Of a DNA stretch of 64,000 nucleotides, positions 24,314 through 32,517 are shown piece by piece (within the stretch, counting starts at the first letter, position 1; every line of letters begins with the position of its first letter). The position numbers were made by a program, and so were the translations under genes. Location: the NCBI RefSeq assembly GCF_003324185.1, contig NZ_PXUP01000012.1:1-64000 (forward strand), given 5' to 3'. The stretch is from Faecalibacterium prausnitzii (GTDB taxonomy: Bacteria; Bacillota; Clostridia; Oscillospirales; Ruminococcaceae). Below the pieces are notes generated by a model, which saw only the letters and a list, made by a program, of their open reading frames with translations, ran no database searches and was not told the DNA's origin.

Positions 24314-24356
24314 ACACCCCGGTCAGCGCCGTCAGGCGCTGACCGGGGTGTTATTG
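24314..24356 (+). terminator. Terminator after the DUF1846 gene
   Basis: The stem ACACCCCGGTCAGCGCC with its complement is followed by TTATT. Confidence 0.85.
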
Positions 24357-24357
24357 C

Positions 24358-24386
24358 TTGCCAGTTGTACGCAGTTGTGGTACACT
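24358..24386 (+). promoter_or_regulatory. Promoter of the sodium-dependent transporter gene
   Basis: TTGCCA and TACACT are separated by 17 bases, 46 bases before the start codon. Confidence 0.55.
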
Positions 24387-24432
24387 TGTTCTGCTTAATT
24401 TTTATAGCAGATAGGAAAAGAGGAACAACAAC

Positions 24433-25803
24433 ATGGAACAACAACACAAGCGCAGCGCATTCTCCGGTAAGATCGGGTTCGTGCTGTCAGCCGCAGGCGC
24501 TTCGGTGGGGCTGGGCAACATCTGGCGCTTCCCGTATCTGGCAGCCAAATACGGCGGCGGCATTTTTCTGCTGGTATACATTCTGCTGGCAGTCACCTTT
24601 GGCTATACCATGATCGTGGCCGAGACCGCGCTGGGCCGTATGACCCACAAAAGCCCGGTCAGCGCCTACGCCCACTTTGGCAAGGGGAAAGGCATCCGCT
24701 TCGGCGGCTGGATCAACGCCATCATCCCCATTTTGATCGTGCCGTATTATTCGGTCATCGGCGGCTGGGTCATCCACTATCTGGCCGAGTATCTGTGCGG
24801 CCGCGGCAGTAATCTGGCAGCAGACGGCTACTTCTCCGGCTTTATCACCAACGGCTTGCAGGCAGAACTAGCCTTTTTGCTGTTCAGCCTGTTCACGCTG
24901 GGCATTATCTTTGCCGGTGTGCGCAACGGCGTAGAGCGCGTCTCCAAGGTGATGATGCCGGTGCTGGTGGTGCTGTCGCTGGTCATTGCGGGCTACTCTG
25001 TCACCCGTCCCGGTGCACTGGCGGGTGTGAAGTATTTTCTGGTGCCCAACCCCAAAAACTTCTCTTGGATGACCGTGGTCACCGCCATGGGGCAGATGTT
25101 CTATTCTCTGTCCATTGCCATGGGCATTCTGGTCACCTTCGGCTCCTATATGAAGAAGGACGTCTCTATCGAGGAGTCCACCGAGAACGTGGAGGTGTTT
25201 GATACCGCCATTGCCATCATGGCGGGTCTGATGATCATCCCGGCGGTGTTCGCCTTCTCCGGCGGCGACCCGGACACCCTGCAGGCCGGTCCTGCGCTGA
25301 TGTTCATCACCATCCCCAAGGTGTTTGCCAGCATGGGTCTGGGCACCGCTGTGGGTGTGCTGTTCTTTGTGCTGGTGCTGTTTGCAGCCATTACCAGCTC
25401 CATCGCCCTGACCGAGAGCGCTGTCTCCACCTTTGAGGACGAGCTGGGCTGGGACCGCACCCGCTCCACTGTGCTCATCGGCGCCATCATGGTGGCACTG
25501 GGCAGCCTGTCGGCACTGGGCTACGGCCCGCTGGCCGGGGTGACGGTGTTCGGGATGCAGTTTTTGGACTTCTTCGACTTTTTGACCAACTCGGTCATGA
25601 TGCCCATTGCAGCCATTGCCACCTGCCTGCTGGTGTCCCGCGTCATCGGCGTGGAGCAGATCGCGCAGGAGGTGGAGCAGGACGGTCAGCGCTTCCGCCG
25701 CAAGCCTGTGTTCAATTTTATGATCCGCTGGCTGTGCCCCATTTTTGCAGCCATTATTCTGGCAAGTTCGGTGGCAAACGCCTTTGGCTGGATCGCCATG
25801 TAA
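24433..25803 (+). CDS. Sodium-dependent neurotransmitter-symporter (NSS) family transporter
   Basis: This 456-residue membrane protein is of the NSS/SNF family and imports an amino acid or related compound with Na+. Transmembrane helix 1 carries the family signature GASVGLGNIWRFPYLAAKYGGG (quoted as two parts: GASVGLGNIW and RFPYLAAKYGGG). About eleven further hydrophobic segments can be counted, fitting the eleven-helix bacterial branch related to LeuT. The substrate cannot be read from the sequence. It is followed after 64 bases by adenine deaminase in the same direction, possibly on a shared transcript because no terminator is seen between them. Confidence 0.9.
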   Translation: MEQQHKRSAFSGKIGFVLSAAGASVGLGNIWRFPYLAAKYGGGIFLLVYILLAVTFGYTMIVAETALGRMTHKSPVSAYAHFGKGKGIRFGGWINAIIPILIVPYYSVIGGWVIHYLAEYLCGRGSNLAADGYFSGFITNGLQAELAFLLFSLFTLGIIFAGVRNGVERVSKVMMPVLVVLSLVIAGYSVTRPGALAGVKYFLVPNPKNFSWMTVVTAMGQMFYSLSIAMGILVTFGSYMKKDVSIEESTENVEVFDTAIAIMAGLMIIPAVFAFSGGDPDTLQAGPALMFITIPKVFASMGLGTAVGVLFFVLVLFAAITSSIALTESAVSTFEDELGWDRTRSTVLIGAIMVALGSLSALGYGPLAGVTVFGMQFLDFFDFLTNSVMMPIAAIATCLLVSRVIGVEQIAQEVEQDGQRFRRKPVFNFMIRWLCPIFAAIILASSVANAFGWIAM

Positions 25804-25867
25804 AGTAAAGAAAACAGTTCTTTCAAGCAGCAGAACGCAGGCTTTTTAACAGGATAAGGGGGTTCTT

Positions 25868-27607
25868 ATGAAAATGGAAACCTTGAAGCAGCAGATCCTG
25901 ACAGCAAAGGGTGACGTGCGGGCAGAGCTTGTGCTGAAAAACGCCCGGGTCATCAACGTGTTCACAAACGAGATCGAGCAGGCCGATGTAGCCATCCGTC
26001 AGGGGGTCATCCTTGGCGTGGGACACTATGCCGGCGAGACTGAGCTGGACTTGCAGGGCAGGTATGTCTGCCCGGGGCTTGTGGATGGGCACATCCACAT
26101 TGAAAGCTCCATGCTCTGCGGCCCGGCCTTTGAACAGGCAGTGCTGCCCCACGGCACCACGGCGGTGGTCACCGACCCGCACGAGATCTCCAATGTAGCC
26201 GGTACGGCGGGGCTGGACTTTATGCTGGAGACCACAAAAGATCTGGCGCTTTCGGTCTACTTTATGCTGCCCTCCTGCGTGCCTGCCACCGGGCTGGACG
26301 AGTCCGGCGCGGTGCTGGAAGCGGAGCAGCTGCGCCCCTACTATCAGCAGCCCCGGGTACTGGGACTGGCTGAGCTGATGAACTCCTACGGCACAGTGCG
26401 CGCGGACGAAAAGATCCTGCAGAAGATATGCGACTGCACCGCTGCGGGTAAACGCATCGACGGGCACGCCCCCTTCCTCAGCGGGGAGGAACTGAACGCT
26501 TATATCGCCGCCGGGGTGCAGTCCGACCATGAGTGCTCGGACATCCATGAAGCCATGGAAAAGCTGCGGCGCGGACAATACATCATGGTGCGGGAGGGTA
26601 CCGCAGCCCAGAACATGGACAGCCTGCTGCCTCTGTTCCGGGAGCCCTATTGCAGCCGCTGTATGCTGGTGACCGATGACAAGCATCCCGGAGACCTGTT
26701 GCAGGGCGGGCACATCGACTATATCATCCGCAAAGCCATTGCTGCCGGGGTAGACCCGGTGGTGGCGGTGCGGATGGGCACCCTTGTCCCGTGCCAGTAC
26801 TTCGGTCTTGCGCACAGCGGCGCGGTAGCCCCGGGCTATACCGCCGATTTGATCGTGCTGTCGGATCTGGAAAAGTTCACGGTGGAGCAGGTGTACAAAA
26901 AGGGCAAACTGGTGGCGCAGCAGGGCAGAATGCTGCACCCCGCCGCCCTTACTGTGGACAAGGCACGCTTTGCGAGGGTGTTCGATTCCTTCAACATGGA
27001 TGAGATCACCCCGGAGCAATTGCAGCTGAAGCAGACCGGCACCCGGCAGCGCGTGATCTGCCTGACCCCGCACGCCCTGCTGACCACGGAAAAAATCGTT
27101 CCGTTCTGCCAGCATCCGGGCACAGCGCCCGGCGTGGATGTGGCGCAGAAAATCGTCAAACTGGCGGTGTTCGAGCGGCATCACCGCTCCGGCCATGTGG
27201 GCTTGGGCTTTTTGGGTAACTACGGCCTGCAATGCGGCGCGGTGGCTTCCAGCATCGCCCACGACTCCCACAACCTCATCGTGGCGGGCACCAACGATGC
27301 CGACATGGTGCTGGCGGGCAACACGGTGCGCAAAAATAAGGGCGGCCTTGCCTTTGCACTGAACGGACAGGTGGTAGGGGAGCTGCCGCTGCCGGTGGCA
27401 GGGCTTATGAGCACCGAGAGCGCCGAATCCGTGGAGGAAAAGCTGCAGGCGCTCAAGGCGGCACTGAAAGCCCACGGCATCTCGGAGGACATCGACGCTT
27501 TTATGACCCTTGCTTTTGTAAGCCTGCCGGTCATCCCGAAGCTGCGGCTGAACACCTACGGCATCGTGGATGTGGATGCCCAGCGGATCGTCCCGGCCGT
27601 GTTCTGA
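25868..27607 (+). CDS. ade: Adenine deaminase
   Basis: This 579-residue amidohydrolase deaminates adenine to hypoxanthine for purine salvage. The metal-binding HxH is in DGHIHIESSM near residue 78. TDPHEISNVAGTAGLDF is near residue 108, HAPFLSG near residue 201, and SDHECSD near residue 220. The C-terminal adenine-deaminase domain has the VGLGFLGNYGL and NLIVAGTNDADM stretches. Length matches bacterial Ade. The ATG at 25868 follows an AAGGGGG. I saw no purine riboswitch upstream. Confidence 0.95.
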   Translation: MKMETLKQQILTAKGDVRAELVLKNARVINVFTNEIEQADVAIRQGVILGVGHYAGETELDLQGRYVCPGLVDGHIHIESSMLCGPAFEQAVLPHGTTAVVTDPHEISNVAGTAGLDFMLETTKDLALSVYFMLPSCVPATGLDESGAVLEAEQLRPYYQQPRVLGLAELMNSYGTVRADEKILQKICDCTAAGKRIDGHAPFLSGEELNAYIAAGVQSDHECSDIHEAMEKLRRGQYIMVREGTAAQNMDSLLPLFREPYCSRCMLVTDDKHPGDLLQGGHIDYIIRKAIAAGVDPVVAVRMGTLVPCQYFGLAHSGAVAPGYTADLIVLSDLEKFTVEQVYKKGKLVAQQGRMLHPAALTVDKARFARVFDSFNMDEITPEQLQLKQTGTRQRVICLTPHALLTTEKIVPFCQHPGTAPGVDVAQKIVKLAVFERHHRSGHVGLGFLGNYGLQCGAVASSIAHDSHNLIVAGTNDADMVLAGNTVRKNKGGLAFALNGQVVGELPLPVAGLMSTESAESVEEKLQALKAALKAHGISEDIDAFMTLAFVSLPVIPKLRLNTYGIVDVDAQRIVPAVF

Positions 27608-27653
27608 GAGCGATGCCTGAGAGGGCAAACTGTAAATCTGACGTTTTGATCGC

Positions 27654-27695
27654 AATGCCGGACAGTCTGCGGGCTGTCCGGCGTTGTGTTTTTAC
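27654..27695 (+). terminator. Terminator after adenine deaminase
   Basis: The stem GCCGGACAG and CTGTCCGGC is followed by GTTGTGTTTTT. Just before it, 27612-27625 shares a 14-base match with the palindromic repeat at 53981-53994. Confidence 0.75.
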
Positions 27696-27708
27696 GGCAA
27701 GATAGCTC

Positions 27709-27737
27709 TTGACTTTTTGACACAGAACCGGTATGTT
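27709..27737 (+). promoter_or_regulatory. Promoter of fdhD
   Basis: TTGACT and TATGTT are separated by 17 bases, 51 bases before the start codon. Confidence 0.6.
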
Positions 27738-27788
27738 GATACTGTCCGTCTGACACACAGCATTGCATTTATAATATAAGGAAACTTT

Positions 27789-28559
27789 ATGGAAAAACGC
27801 AGTACACCCTCTTTGCAGATCACCGACCGCTTTGGCGCGCAGACGGCCTTTGCCAGCCTGCGCCTGCCGGACGGCACCGAAGCCACCATACCGGCAGAGC
27901 ACGCCGCCGCCATTTATGTCAACGAGCAGCCCGCCTTCCGGGTGGTATGCACCCCGGCGCTGCTGCCGCAGCTGGCCTTGGGGCGGCTGCTCACCGAAGG
28001 ATGGATCGCGTCTGCGGACGAGGTGGAGCAGATCGCCGTCTGTGCCGAGGGCGCAAAGGTGCAGGTATATCTGCGCCACCCGCTGCCTACCCGCCGCGCC
28101 GCCGCGCAGGAGGTGGCCAGCTGCTGCACCGATAATATCGCGCTGGGCAGCCCGGTGGAACTGCAGCCCCTGCGCCCTGTGCCGGGGCTGGCCTTGCAGT
28201 CGGAATGGGTGGAGCGCCTGACCGCCGCCATGCACGCCGGGCTGCCGCTGTACCGCGCCACCCGGGCGGTGCACAGCTGCTTTGTGCTGCACAAAGGGGA
28301 AATTGTTTTTGCCTGTGAGGATCTGGGGCGGCACAACGCGCTGGATAAGGCGGTGGGCTGCGCGGTGCTGGCAGGGCTTCCGCTGGCAGAATGCGTGCTG
28401 TACACCAGCGGCCGAGTGCCGCTGGATATGGTGCGCAAGGCCATCCGCGCCGGGGTGCCGGTGCTGGTAAGCAAAAGCATGCCCACCGTGCAATCCGCAG
28501 AACTTGCTGCGGAATACGGCCTGCAGCTGGTGTGCGGACGCAAATTCCCTAAAGTTTAA
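27789..28559 (+). CDS. fdhD: FdhD-family sulfurtransferase / cofactor chaperone
   Basis: This 256-residue protein is related to E. coli FdhD, which moves sulfur from a desulfurase to the molybdenum or tungsten cofactor before insertion into formate dehydrogenase. Recognisable parts are the YVNEQPA opening, the LGRLLTEGWI helix, EDLGRHNALDKAVG (near residue 177) and the C-terminal TSGRVPLDMVRKA and VSKSMPTVQSAELA. The conserved cysteine pair appears here as adjacent Cys112-Cys113 rather than CxxC. No formate dehydrogenase gene is in the window; the next operon encodes an AOR-family enzyme, so the AOR is a possible client. Confidence 0.92.
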   Translation: MEKRSTPSLQITDRFGAQTAFASLRLPDGTEATIPAEHAAAIYVNEQPAFRVVCTPALLPQLALGRLLTEGWIASADEVEQIAVCAEGAKVQVYLRHPLPTRRAAAQEVASCCTDNIALGSPVELQPLRPVPGLALQSEWVERLTAAMHAGLPLYRATRAVHSCFVLHKGEIVFACEDLGRHNALDKAVGCAVLAGLPLAECVLYTSGRVPLDMVRKAIRAGVPVLVSKSMPTVQSAELAAEYGLQLVCGRKFPKV

Positions 28560-28611
28560 GCAAATATTACAAAAACAATAGTTACAAAACGGAAAAGCCT
28601 GTCTGTTTCTG

Positions 28612-28641
28612 TTGACATACTCCGCGCACGCATGTTAATAT
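28612..28641 (+). promoter_or_regulatory. Promoter of the AOR operon
   Basis: A perfect TTGACA and TAATAT are separated by 18 bases, about 97 bases before the first start codon. Confidence 0.7.
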
Positions 28642-28644
28642 ATT

Positions 28645-28737
28645 ATCGAAGAGACCGCTCCGCTGTTGCAGCAGCCAGAGCGGCCTCAATTGCTGTCCGG
28701 GGTTACCCGGCAAAATAAAAAACAGGCAGGTGATAAC
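28645..28737 (+). promoter_or_regulatory. Structured 5' leader of the AOR operon (possible cofactor-sensing RNA)
   Basis: Between promoter and start codon lie three possible helices. GAG-A-CCGCTC pairs with GAGCGG-C-CTC around an inner GCTGTTGCAGC hairpin. A second stem, CCGGG/CCCGG, closes GTTA. The leader is 90 bases long and sits before genes of a molybdopterin or tungstopterin enzyme, where Moco/Tuco riboswitches occur in other bacteria. I could not match it to that class by eye, so only the folding is claimed. Confidence 0.35.
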
Positions 28738-29655
28738 ATGAAGCAGGCAACCAACCCGTTTGCGCCCGTACCGCTGTGGCGTAAGCGGCTGCCGGGCTAT
28801 GCAGCCATGGGCGTTGCGACCATCGCCTTGGCGGTCGGTCTGACCACCTTGCAAAGCGCACGCACCACGGTTGCCGGTACCCTGCTGCCGGTGTCGGAGG
28901 CGGATGCAGCCGCCTACGGCATCAGCGCAGTGTACCAGCTCGACGATGGCAGCTACCGCGTGGAGGGCTCTCAGAAGGGCTTCCAGAGCGATGTGCAGGC
29001 TGCCGTGACCATTGACGCCGAGGGCAATGTTTCCGCAGTGGAGATTCTCTCTCAGGACGAAACGGAAAGCCTTGGCGGCCAGTGCGTCAATCCGGAGTTC
29101 ACGTCCCAGTATCAGGGCGCAGCTCCCTTCACGCTGGCGGGCAAAAGCTACACCGTAACGGACCCCGTTACCGGTGCCGCCTATGCCGCTGCCGGTGCAG
29201 CGGAGGAGCAGCCCGCTGCTGCCGGGGATTTTGACCCCGCACAGTGGCGCACCTTCGATACCTCTCCCGAGGCCGAGGCTACCCGCAAGATGTATGCTGC
29301 GGGGCTTACCTTCTCGGCGTTGAAGGGCGAGGCACTGGGCGATGAGCTGGCTCCGCCGCTGGATTCCAGCGCAGAGGCCGTGGCACGGCGCAAGCTGTAC
29401 GCAGCCATGCTCAGCAAGAGCGCACTGGACGGCGAGCCGATGGCGATCCCCTTTGCGGATCTCTCGGCAGAGGAGCAGTCCAAGGCGCGTCTGGAGCAGG
29501 CCAGCCTGACCACCACCGGCAATGCGTCCGGTGCCGTCAGCGCAGACCTGACCGAGGTGGACGCCCTTTCCGGCGCGACCATCACCTCTTCGGCTGTGAC
29601 GACCATCGTCAACAACTCGTATTTCTATGTGACCGGGGTACTCTGCGCAGAGTGA
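28738..29655 (+). CDS. Membrane-anchored FMN-binding domain protein with internal repeats
   Basis: This 305-residue protein has a basic N-terminus, one membrane helix (about residues 20-40) and an external domain. The C-terminal motif VDALSGATITSSAV (near residue 280) is the FMN_bind signature in which a threonine receives FMN covalently, as in RnfG and NqrC; this would need an ApbE flavin transferase. The first half of the FMN_bind fold is at about residues 60-140. Between them lies an inserted stretch with two copies of an EAxAxRKxYAA...SALxGE repeat. Position before ferredoxin and AOR suggests an electron-transfer role outside the membrane. The ATG at 28738 is preceded by AGGTGATAAC. Confidence 0.85.
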   Translation: MKQATNPFAPVPLWRKRLPGYAAMGVATIALAVGLTTLQSARTTVAGTLLPVSEADAAAYGISAVYQLDDGSYRVEGSQKGFQSDVQAAVTIDAEGNVSAVEILSQDETESLGGQCVNPEFTSQYQGAAPFTLAGKSYTVTDPVTGAAYAAAGAAEEQPAAAGDFDPAQWRTFDTSPEAEATRKMYAAGLTFSALKGEALGDELAPPLDSSAEAVARRKLYAAMLSKSALDGEPMAIPFADLSAEEQSKARLEQASLTTTGNASGAVSADLTEVDALSGATITSSAVTTIVNNSYFYVTGVLCAE

Positions 29656-29677
29656 CCTCAACGGAGGAATGGAACCT

Positions 29678-30322
29678 ATGGCAAAAACTGATTTCCTGAC
29701 GGCTGACATGACCCGCCGTCAATTCATGAAGATCTCGGGCAAGAGCCTTGCAGGGCTCACCCTGTCCGCTTCCATGCTGTCCCTGTTCGGCTGCTCTCAG
29801 CAGCAGGTGGATTCCGGCGCAGTGGCCACTTGGGCACTGCCGCAGGGCCTGCTGGTGGTCAACGCAGACCTGTGCACCGGCTGCCAGCGCTGCGAGATCA
29901 ACTGCACCCTGACCAACGATGGCGTGTGCTCCTCTTATATCAGCCGCGTCAAGATCCAGCGCCGTCTGAATCTGGACGGCGCAGGCAACGGCCTGCTGTC
30001 CGGCACCGATAACTGCTTTGTCTACTTCCCGGACACCTGCCGCCAGTGCGAGGACCCCGCCTGCGGCAATGCCTGCCCGCAGAAGGCCATCACCACCGAC
30101 GACCGCGGCATCCGCGTAGTGGATACCGACAAGTGCATCGGCTGCGGTGCCTGCCATGATGCCTGCCCGTGGCACATGCCCACCGTCAACCCCGAGACCG
30201 GCAAGTCCTCCAAGTGCATCGCCTGCGGTGCCTGCGTGGCAGGCTGCCCGTCCGGCGCTCTGTCCATCGTGGATTGGGATGCCGTTACCAGCGCAGCACA
30301 GGCTGCATACTTGGATCTGTAA
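29678..30322 (+). CDS. Tat-signal ferredoxin with four [4Fe-4S] motifs
   Basis: This 214-residue iron-sulfur protein has the twin-arginine signal TRRQFMK at residues 12-18, followed by a hydrophobic stretch and a possible lipobox, LFGC, near residues 33-36. Sixteen cysteines form four cluster motifs: CTGCQRCEINC, CRQCEDPACGNAC, CIGCGACHDAC and CIACGACVAGC. The plan matches electron-carrier subunits such as HycB, PhsB and the YdhY/YdhX proteins encoded beside AOR-type YdhV in E. coli. The start at 29678 is preferred because the ATG at 29669 abuts the GGAGG. It directly precedes the AOR gene (12 bases), so it is the likely electron partner. The export signal is notable because the AOR has none. 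Confidence 0.9.
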   Translation: MAKTDFLTADMTRRQFMKISGKSLAGLTLSASMLSLFGCSQQQVDSGAVATWALPQGLLVVNADLCTGCQRCEINCTLTNDGVCSSYISRVKIQRRLNLDGAGNGLLSGTDNCFVYFPDTCRQCEDPACGNACPQKAITTDDRGIRVVDTDKCIGCGACHDACPWHMPTVNPETGKSSKCIACGACVAGCPSGALSIVDWDAVTSAAQAAYLDL

Positions 30323-30334
30323 GGAGGAACTACA

Positions 30335-32491
30335 ATGGCTGAAAGTTATGGCTGGGCAGGCAAGATCCTGCGCGTCAACCTGACCACCGGCGAGATCACC
30401 ACGCAGGATGACGAAAAGTACCATAAGTATATCGGCGGTATGGGCATGGCCTACCGCATTATGTATGAGGAAGCTCCCATGGAGCTGGACCCCTATGACG
30501 AGAAGGCTCTGGTCATCTTCGGTGTCGGCCCCCTGACCGGCGCAGGCGTGCCCTGCTCCGGCCGTATGAACGTGACCTTCCGCTCTACCTGGTCCAAGGG
30601 TCACTCTATCATTGACGCACACATGGGCGGCCACATCGGCTCCATGCTGAAGTATGCCGGTTACGATGGCATCGTGGTCAGCGGCATCTCCGAAAAGCCC
30701 GTCTACCTGCGCATCGAGGACGGCAATGTCTCTCTGGAGGACGCAAGCGAGATTTGGGGCAAGGGCACCTTTGCTGCCAATAAGTGGATGGTAGAGCAGA
30801 ACGGCCGCGAGTTCGAGACCGCTTCCATCGGCCCTGCCGGTGAGAATCTGGTGGACTACTCCACCCTGAACACCAGCTTCGGCAACTCCGGCGGCGCCGG
30901 TCTGGGCGCTGCCATGGGCAACAAGAAGCTGAAGGGTCTGGCCATCCGCGGCACCGGCAGCGTCAAGGTGGCTGACCCCAAGAAGGTGCTGGAGCTCTCC
31001 AACTACATGATGGGCAACCTGATCGGCGGCAACAACAACCACAACGTGCCCGCACAGCCCCAGAGCTGGGCAGAGTACAGCGCCACCTCCGGCAAGAACC
31101 GCTGGTCCGGCGCCCCCGGCCGTATGTGGAAAAAGGCTCCCGGCGGCCCCGTGGATACCGGCGAGCAGCCCTACAACGATATTAACAAGGTGGCTCTGCG
31201 CTGCTTCAAGGGCTACTTCGACTTCGGCGCTCCCGCTGCCGAGTACACCGTGAAGAACGGCGGCTGCTCCTCCTGCCCCATCCGCTGCTACACCGAGTAT
31301 GATGTGGATCCGCTGGCAGATTACGATCTGCCTACCCACAACTCCAACACCTGTATGCCTGTGCTGTACGGCACCCGCGTCTACCCGGATGGCGTGCACG
31401 ACTTCAAGTACGAGGGCGATGGCACCATGGTCATCAATCTGGCATGGTCTCATGCAGTGGACGATATGGGTCTGTGGGACAACTACGGCAACCTGAACCG
31501 CGACCTGCTGTGGATCCTGCGGATGCCCCGCGAGGAGGCCACCAAGTACATCAGCGAGGCCGAGTACGACTCTCTGCCCTGGGAGTGGGAGAAGGCCGGC
31601 GATCCCCGCTGGGAGGTCGAGCTGATCCGCCGCATGGCTTACGGCGAGGGCGACCTGTCCGTCATTGCCAAGGGCACGCTGGCCATGATGGAAAAGTTCG
31701 GCCTGCCCAAGAGCTGGCTGGACCGCGACGATGGCGCGACCAACTCCAACCTGATCTACAACGGCTTCCCCAACCACCACGGCCCTGCTGAGGCATGGCA
31801 GGTAGGTATGCTGTACAACCTCGTCTATAACCGCGACTGCATGATCCACGAGATCGTCTGCGAGACCGGTTCCGGCGCTCCCTATGAAGTGACCAAGAAG
31901 GTCATGGAGGACTTCTTCGGCGAGGGCTGCTACGATAAGGCCAAGGCCTACACTCCCATCAACGAGAACAAGGCAAAGCTGGCTGCCTACTGCGTCAACG
32001 ATAAGAACTTCCACGACTCCGCTACCCTGTGCAACTGGATGTGGCCCATGACCCAGTCTCCCTCCAAGGAGCGCGACTACCACGGCGATCTGGACCTGCA
32101 GGCAGACTTTATGACTGCTGTTACCGGCGAGACCTATACCCAGGCCGGTCTGCAGGAGGACGGCGCCCGCATCACCCAGATGCTGCGCGCGATGACCGCC
32201 ATCAGCTTCCAGCAGAACTGCGGCAGCGCAAACCTGCGTCAGGAGCACGATGCCATCTGCGATTGGGTGTTCGATAAGGACCCCGACTTCAAGGCATTCG
32301 AGGAAGGCACCACCAAGCTGGATCGCGCCGACATGGAGAAGGCAAAGGATCTGTTCTACGACGTCTTTGGCTGGGACCGCACCACCGGTGTGCCCACCCG
32401 CGAGACGCTGGAGAAGTATGATCTGGCTGACATGGCCGATGATCTGGAAAAGCGCGGCATCTACGCCCAGAACACCGCAGCAGCTGAATAA
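30335..32491 (+). CDS. Aldehyde:ferredoxin oxidoreductase family enzyme (tungsten/molybdenum)
   Basis: This 718-residue enzyme of the AOR family, similar to E. coli YdhV, would oxidise an aldehyde or a related substrate at a bis-pterin tungsten (or molybdenum) site and pass electrons to ferredoxin. The start WAGKILRVNLTTG is the classic AOR opening. The cluster cysteines CSSCPIRC are near residues 311-318, and the fourth is likely in DSATLCNW near residue 566. SIGPAGEN near residue 168 belongs to the pterin-binding part. It is longer than archaeal AOR (about 605). No signal peptide is present. It is flanked by ferredoxin and a YdhW-like gene and followed by a cofactor operon. The substrate is unknown. 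Confidence 0.94.
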   Translation: MAESYGWAGKILRVNLTTGEITTQDDEKYHKYIGGMGMAYRIMYEEAPMELDPYDEKALVIFGVGPLTGAGVPCSGRMNVTFRSTWSKGHSIIDAHMGGHIGSMLKYAGYDGIVVSGISEKPVYLRIEDGNVSLEDASEIWGKGTFAANKWMVEQNGREFETASIGPAGENLVDYSTLNTSFGNSGGAGLGAAMGNKKLKGLAIRGTGSVKVADPKKVLELSNYMMGNLIGGNNNHNVPAQPQSWAEYSATSGKNRWSGAPGRMWKKAPGGPVDTGEQPYNDINKVALRCFKGYFDFGAPAAEYTVKNGGCSSCPIRCYTEYDVDPLADYDLPTHNSNTCMPVLYGTRVYPDGVHDFKYEGDGTMVINLAWSHAVDDMGLWDNYGNLNRDLLWILRMPREEATKYISEAEYDSLPWEWEKAGDPRWEVELIRRMAYGEGDLSVIAKGTLAMMEKFGLPKSWLDRDDGATNSNLIYNGFPNHHGPAEAWQVGMLYNLVYNRDCMIHEIVCETGSGAPYEVTKKVMEDFFGEGCYDKAKAYTPINENKAKLAAYCVNDKNFHDSATLCNWMWPMTQSPSKERDYHGDLDLQADFMTAVTGETYTQAGLQEDGARITQMLRAMTAISFQQNCGSANLRQEHDAICDWVFDKDPDFKAFEEGTTKLDRADMEKAKDLFYDVFGWDRTTGVPTRETLEKYDLADMADDLEKRGIYAQNTAAAE

Positions 32492-32517
32492 ATCCCATAG
32501 AAAGAGGAAAGATCGTC

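Noticed and set aside
22506-24317. Minus-strand frame of 603 codons opposite the DUF1846 gene
   Set aside because: It is antisense to a family protein with its own promoter and terminator; no start signal.
25804-25867. Purine riboswitch before adenine deaminase
   Set aside because: The gap is 64 bases and shows no three-way junction or conserved purine-aptamer core.
29609-32248. Minus-strand frame of 879 codons opposite the AOR operon
   Set aside because: It covers three well-supported genes on the plus strand, has no ribosome binding site and has the same antisense composition.
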